From Alnus glutinosa (Eukaryota; Streptophyta; Magnoliopsida; Fagales; Betulaceae), in assembly GCF_958979055.1 (NCBI RefSeq), contig NC_084892.1:4977501-5041500 (forward strand): a stretch of DNA of 64,000 nt, given 5' to 3'. The translations under genes and the position numbers were made by a program. The notes under the pieces are model-generated. The model saw only the letters and a program-made list of their open reading frames with translations. It was not told the DNA's origin and did not search any database. Of this stretch, positions 60,897 through 64,000 are shown piece after piece (the stretch's first letter is position 1; every line of letters starts with the position of its first letter).

Positions 60897-62194
60897 TACT
60901 CATCTCTGGCCGTAGACTAGGCTATAACATGGATATATAACCCCTATTGATGAGTCATACAAGGCATATTCTCCCTTCTTTTTTATTGGTTTATATTTTC
61001 ACTAAGGCATATATATTCTCCCTTATATGGTATTAAATCACAAGTTATCTTAAGCGGATAAAAAAGAACATCTCCTCTCACGCGTGAATTCAAATTCTAC
61101 TTAATAATTGATCCCAACATGTATATATTTAATTAAAATATGAGGTAAATTATGAAAATCAATGTTCGAACTCAAGACTTTTAATCCTGATATCATGTTA
61201 ACTAATTAATTATAACTTATCTTAAAAGTTTAAGCTACCTAACTTCGTCATAAACTCCTGTGGGTTGCTGTTTGAATTGCTTATTGACATTCAACAGAAC
61301 TAGCCAAAGAGTGAAAACCTAGCTAAAGGTACCATCCTAGCTATCATCTTTTTGACGTTCTAGCAATTTAATTATAGTACAAAAGAGATGGTTGCAAGCC
61401 ACATGGGTAAATGTCAGTTCACACTTGTACTCACATAGTGTGCAAAATGTGAGAAAATAGTGGAAGCCTAGAGGAAAGGATCGAACACAAAGAGAATTTT
61501 GAGGCCATTGAGTGTACACTACCTTAGACACCTACGTCTACAAATAGAAATTGTCCTAAGACCTACATTATGCTTTTGTTACTTTATTATATTTTACAAT
61601 TCAAATGACCCATATATATTTATAGGGGAAAGATGATTGGTAAAAACAATACAAATAAGGTATGATTTGATTACAATCACACCTATGGAAAACAAGCTTC
61701 TAAATGCTTAAGCTAGTAGAAAACGTAAAATTTTATCATTTAATTAATATTTTAACACACTTCCTTACATGTGGGCTCAGATTCATTCTTAATAAGCGAG
61801 GTATAACACATGAAATGTTTAATTAAAATGAAAAGTGAATAACAGAGTCAAGGTTTGAACTCAAAATTATATTAAATTATCAATTATCACAAAAGCTTAA
61901 GTTGATATAAAAAGATGAATTTAATTATTTAATTTATATTCTAACACACAGGTCACAGTACCACTGCTTGATGCTTAAGCTAGGTTACTTCAACTTTGTT
62001 TTTTGTCTTTTATTTTCTGTACGTTGTCAAGTCAAAGACGTCATTAACAAACAACTATAAACACAAATTACTTATCGAAACACAAAAACCTATTTCACCA
62101 TTAAGGATCACTTCAAAACACATTTTTAAACTAAAAACAAAGAATACTCTTCAAAACATGTTAACAAAGATCTGTGTTCTTCGACTAGGTCCTT
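60897..62194. other. intergenic, dispersed repeats only
   Basis: Holds the two repeat copies at 61078-61210 and 61718-61870. No gene or RNA gene was recognised. Confidence 0.5.
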
Positions 62195-62660
62195 CATGAC
62201 ACGCGCCTCTCTATGGTGGAGATCGTTGGAGATTAGTGGTTTTGGCGGTTGTCTACTGCAGAGGGAGGTCTCTGATCGATGAAGGCTCGTGTTTACAGTT
62301 TACACGCGCTAGTGCCGATGACAGCTTTTTCCCGACGCCAGTTTCGTTTGATTTCTGTTTGGGTTTTTTGTTTGTTTTTTTGTTTACAATCTGCATTTGT
62401 AATGCTCAATTGTTACTGGACTATTTGTTGGCATAGTAGCTAGATTAGCCATCTTTTTCTTTGTTTAGATTGTGCTTAAACGTAAAGAGCGGCTCGAACG
62501 TTGTTCATGTAATGTTTGTGTGTTGTTTAGATAGCTGTTTTAAGTCAGATTATTCTGGCTTAGGGTGTATGGGGTCCTGTACCTCTATTCTCTGTAATTG
62601 CTTTCGAACGTTCTTCAGTAATATATGGTGACTCAGGTTATCTGTTCAAAAAAAAAAAAC
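62195..62660 (+). mobile_element. LINE or SINE 3' end with poly-A tail
   Basis: A GC-richer block begins near 62195 and closes with TATATGGTGACTCAGGTTAT, then CTGTTCA and a 12-base A run at 62649-62660, the usual 3' end of a plant LINE family. No domain remains in frame. Confidence 0.65.
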
Positions 62661-64000
62661 ACAAATTCTATACTCCATCTTGTTTCTTTCTAACAAGCTA
62701 GAGAACTTAATTATCATATTAAGTTGGCTTTTCAGAATAGTTAGAAGAAGTTGTTTGGGATGTGAGAAACAGAATTAGGGGGTGATCGGAACAGAAAATT
62801 AAAAAGAATGATATGAATGTAGATAAGATTTGTAGCAATTAGCCATGGGGTATAGTTCAACATGTCTAGCTTGTATTGATAGAAAGACAGGTTTGTTTTG
62901 GTGTTAGATGCTTTAATTTGTTTTAGCATATGTTGCTGGAATGGGTTGTATATATATATATATAACTCATATATTCATCCAAAAAAAAAAAAAAAAAATT
63001 AAAATGGAGGATCTATAATCGCATATATGAAGATTTACAAAGGGTTTATCAAGGGCCATGGTTAATTCTCATAATAAAGATTTGTCCAAAAACTTATGAT
63101 TAATTAGTGACAATTGATAATGGCATTAATTAGTACTGCGTTTTGCTTTCTTTTCAGCAGTGATGATATATACATACAATCATCATTTGCGGGAAAAAAA
63201 CGTTTAGCAAATGTTGATGAATAGCATATATTATACAATGAACCACTAACCAATGACATTGACAGTTCGGGTGAGTTGGTCCAGCATATATACCAGGCCA
63301 ATTGCTTAATTATTGTTTTGAAATGACTCTACAAAAGACCAAATAATTAATGGAATATATTTATATATCAACGGATTCAACTGTCTCTGTGATCTTGAAT
63401 GAAACCGTTGCTCATTTTGTCAAGTGACCTAGACAGCATCATGACTCCCTTCGATCAATTCAGTGCCTCACTGCGACGGATCCGGATTCTCAGCAATTAA
63501 TTGTTGTTCGAATCGTTAGCAAGTTAAACAGTAAAATTTTTAAAAATCTCTATTTCACTATAACACCGAAAATTAAGAATTGAAATTATTTATAATTGGT
63601 TGTGCATGAGAGGCTAGGGGTTCTTCTGCCGAGAGGGGGCTTACTTAATTGAGAAACCCTTCTATTCGGGCAGAGCCTCCTTTCACAGATCTCGTACAAT
63701 TTTTTTTGGCCCCTCAATCCTTTCTAGGCAAGGGGATTCTAGCTAGGGGACCTGTATCCAAAAATTAGAGCCTCATCTTTTCATGCATTTCCTTTTTTGT
63801 TGGCATGATCACCCCAACCATATATGTTATTGAAGATCTTCAATGGACCCCGGCCATATATCCTATGTCTTACTTATCATGTTATTCTTTGACTTACTAC
63901 ACCATAGCAGAATTCTTTTTCTTGCAGGATCAAATGTCATGCTTATATATAGAACCTTAATTTGTGCTACGTTTGCTTTGGCATCTAATTTACACAATTC
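62661..64000. other. intergenic to the window edge, no gene
   Basis: AT-rich, with an AT run at 62950-62963 and poly-A at 62981-62997. No coding or RNA feature could be supported. Confidence 0.5.

Noticed and set aside
57111-64000. Possible microRNA precursors
   Set aside because: I looked for common plant microRNA families (156, 159/319, 160, 164-172, 390, 393-399) and saw no match with a proper second arm. The only good hairpin (60738-60896) looks like a MITE.

Overview
Nuclear DNA of a flowering plant. The window is AT-rich, its genes are broken by GT-AG introns, and it holds many plant LINEs, Copia-type LTR elements and MITEs. The gene set (plastid fatty-acid exporter, organellar RecA, kelch and F-box genes) fits a eudicot; a woody species is only a guess. 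I saw no rRNA, tRNA or CRISPR.

Layout. 1-7.9 kb is AT-rich intergenic DNA with decayed repeats and one unrecognised coding remnant. At 7.9-9.1 kb lies a kelch-type beta-propeller gene (minus). From there to 24.5 kb the sequence is a direct tandem duplication: copy A (about 8965-13808) and copy B (14555-24463). Each copy has the same F-box pseudogene and a complete three-exon AK6 (adenylate kinase 6) gene on the minus strand. Copy B was later enlarged by several insertions. The largest is a 4.26-kb PIF/Harbinger-like element with 26-bp terminal repeats and a TAA target duplication.

25.2-42.4 kb is one gene: a RECA2-type organellar recombinase in eight exons (403 codons), reconstructed here by phase-matched splice sites. 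Its introns hold several LINEs, a Copia LTR, and a short LTR retrotransposon (38051-41425). That element carries a gag start followed in frame by a piece of a carotenoid-isomerase-like flavoprotein gene, which was later split by a LINE with a 16-bp target duplication. This retrotransposon with a captured host gene is the most unusual object in the window.

42.7-48.1 kb holds a 5'-truncated LINE and a Copia element that lost its PBS, gag and integrase. At 48.4-53.4 kb (plus) is a six-exon gene for a plastid FATTY ACID EXPORT (Tmemb_14) protein. 53.5-64 kb is intergenic, with MITEs, LINE 3' ends and microsatellites.

The genes do not form a pathway. AK6 (nucleus, ribosome maturation), RECA2 (organelle DNA recombination) and FAX (plastid lipid export) are unlinked housekeeping genes. 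The main story is one of duplication and nested transposition around them.
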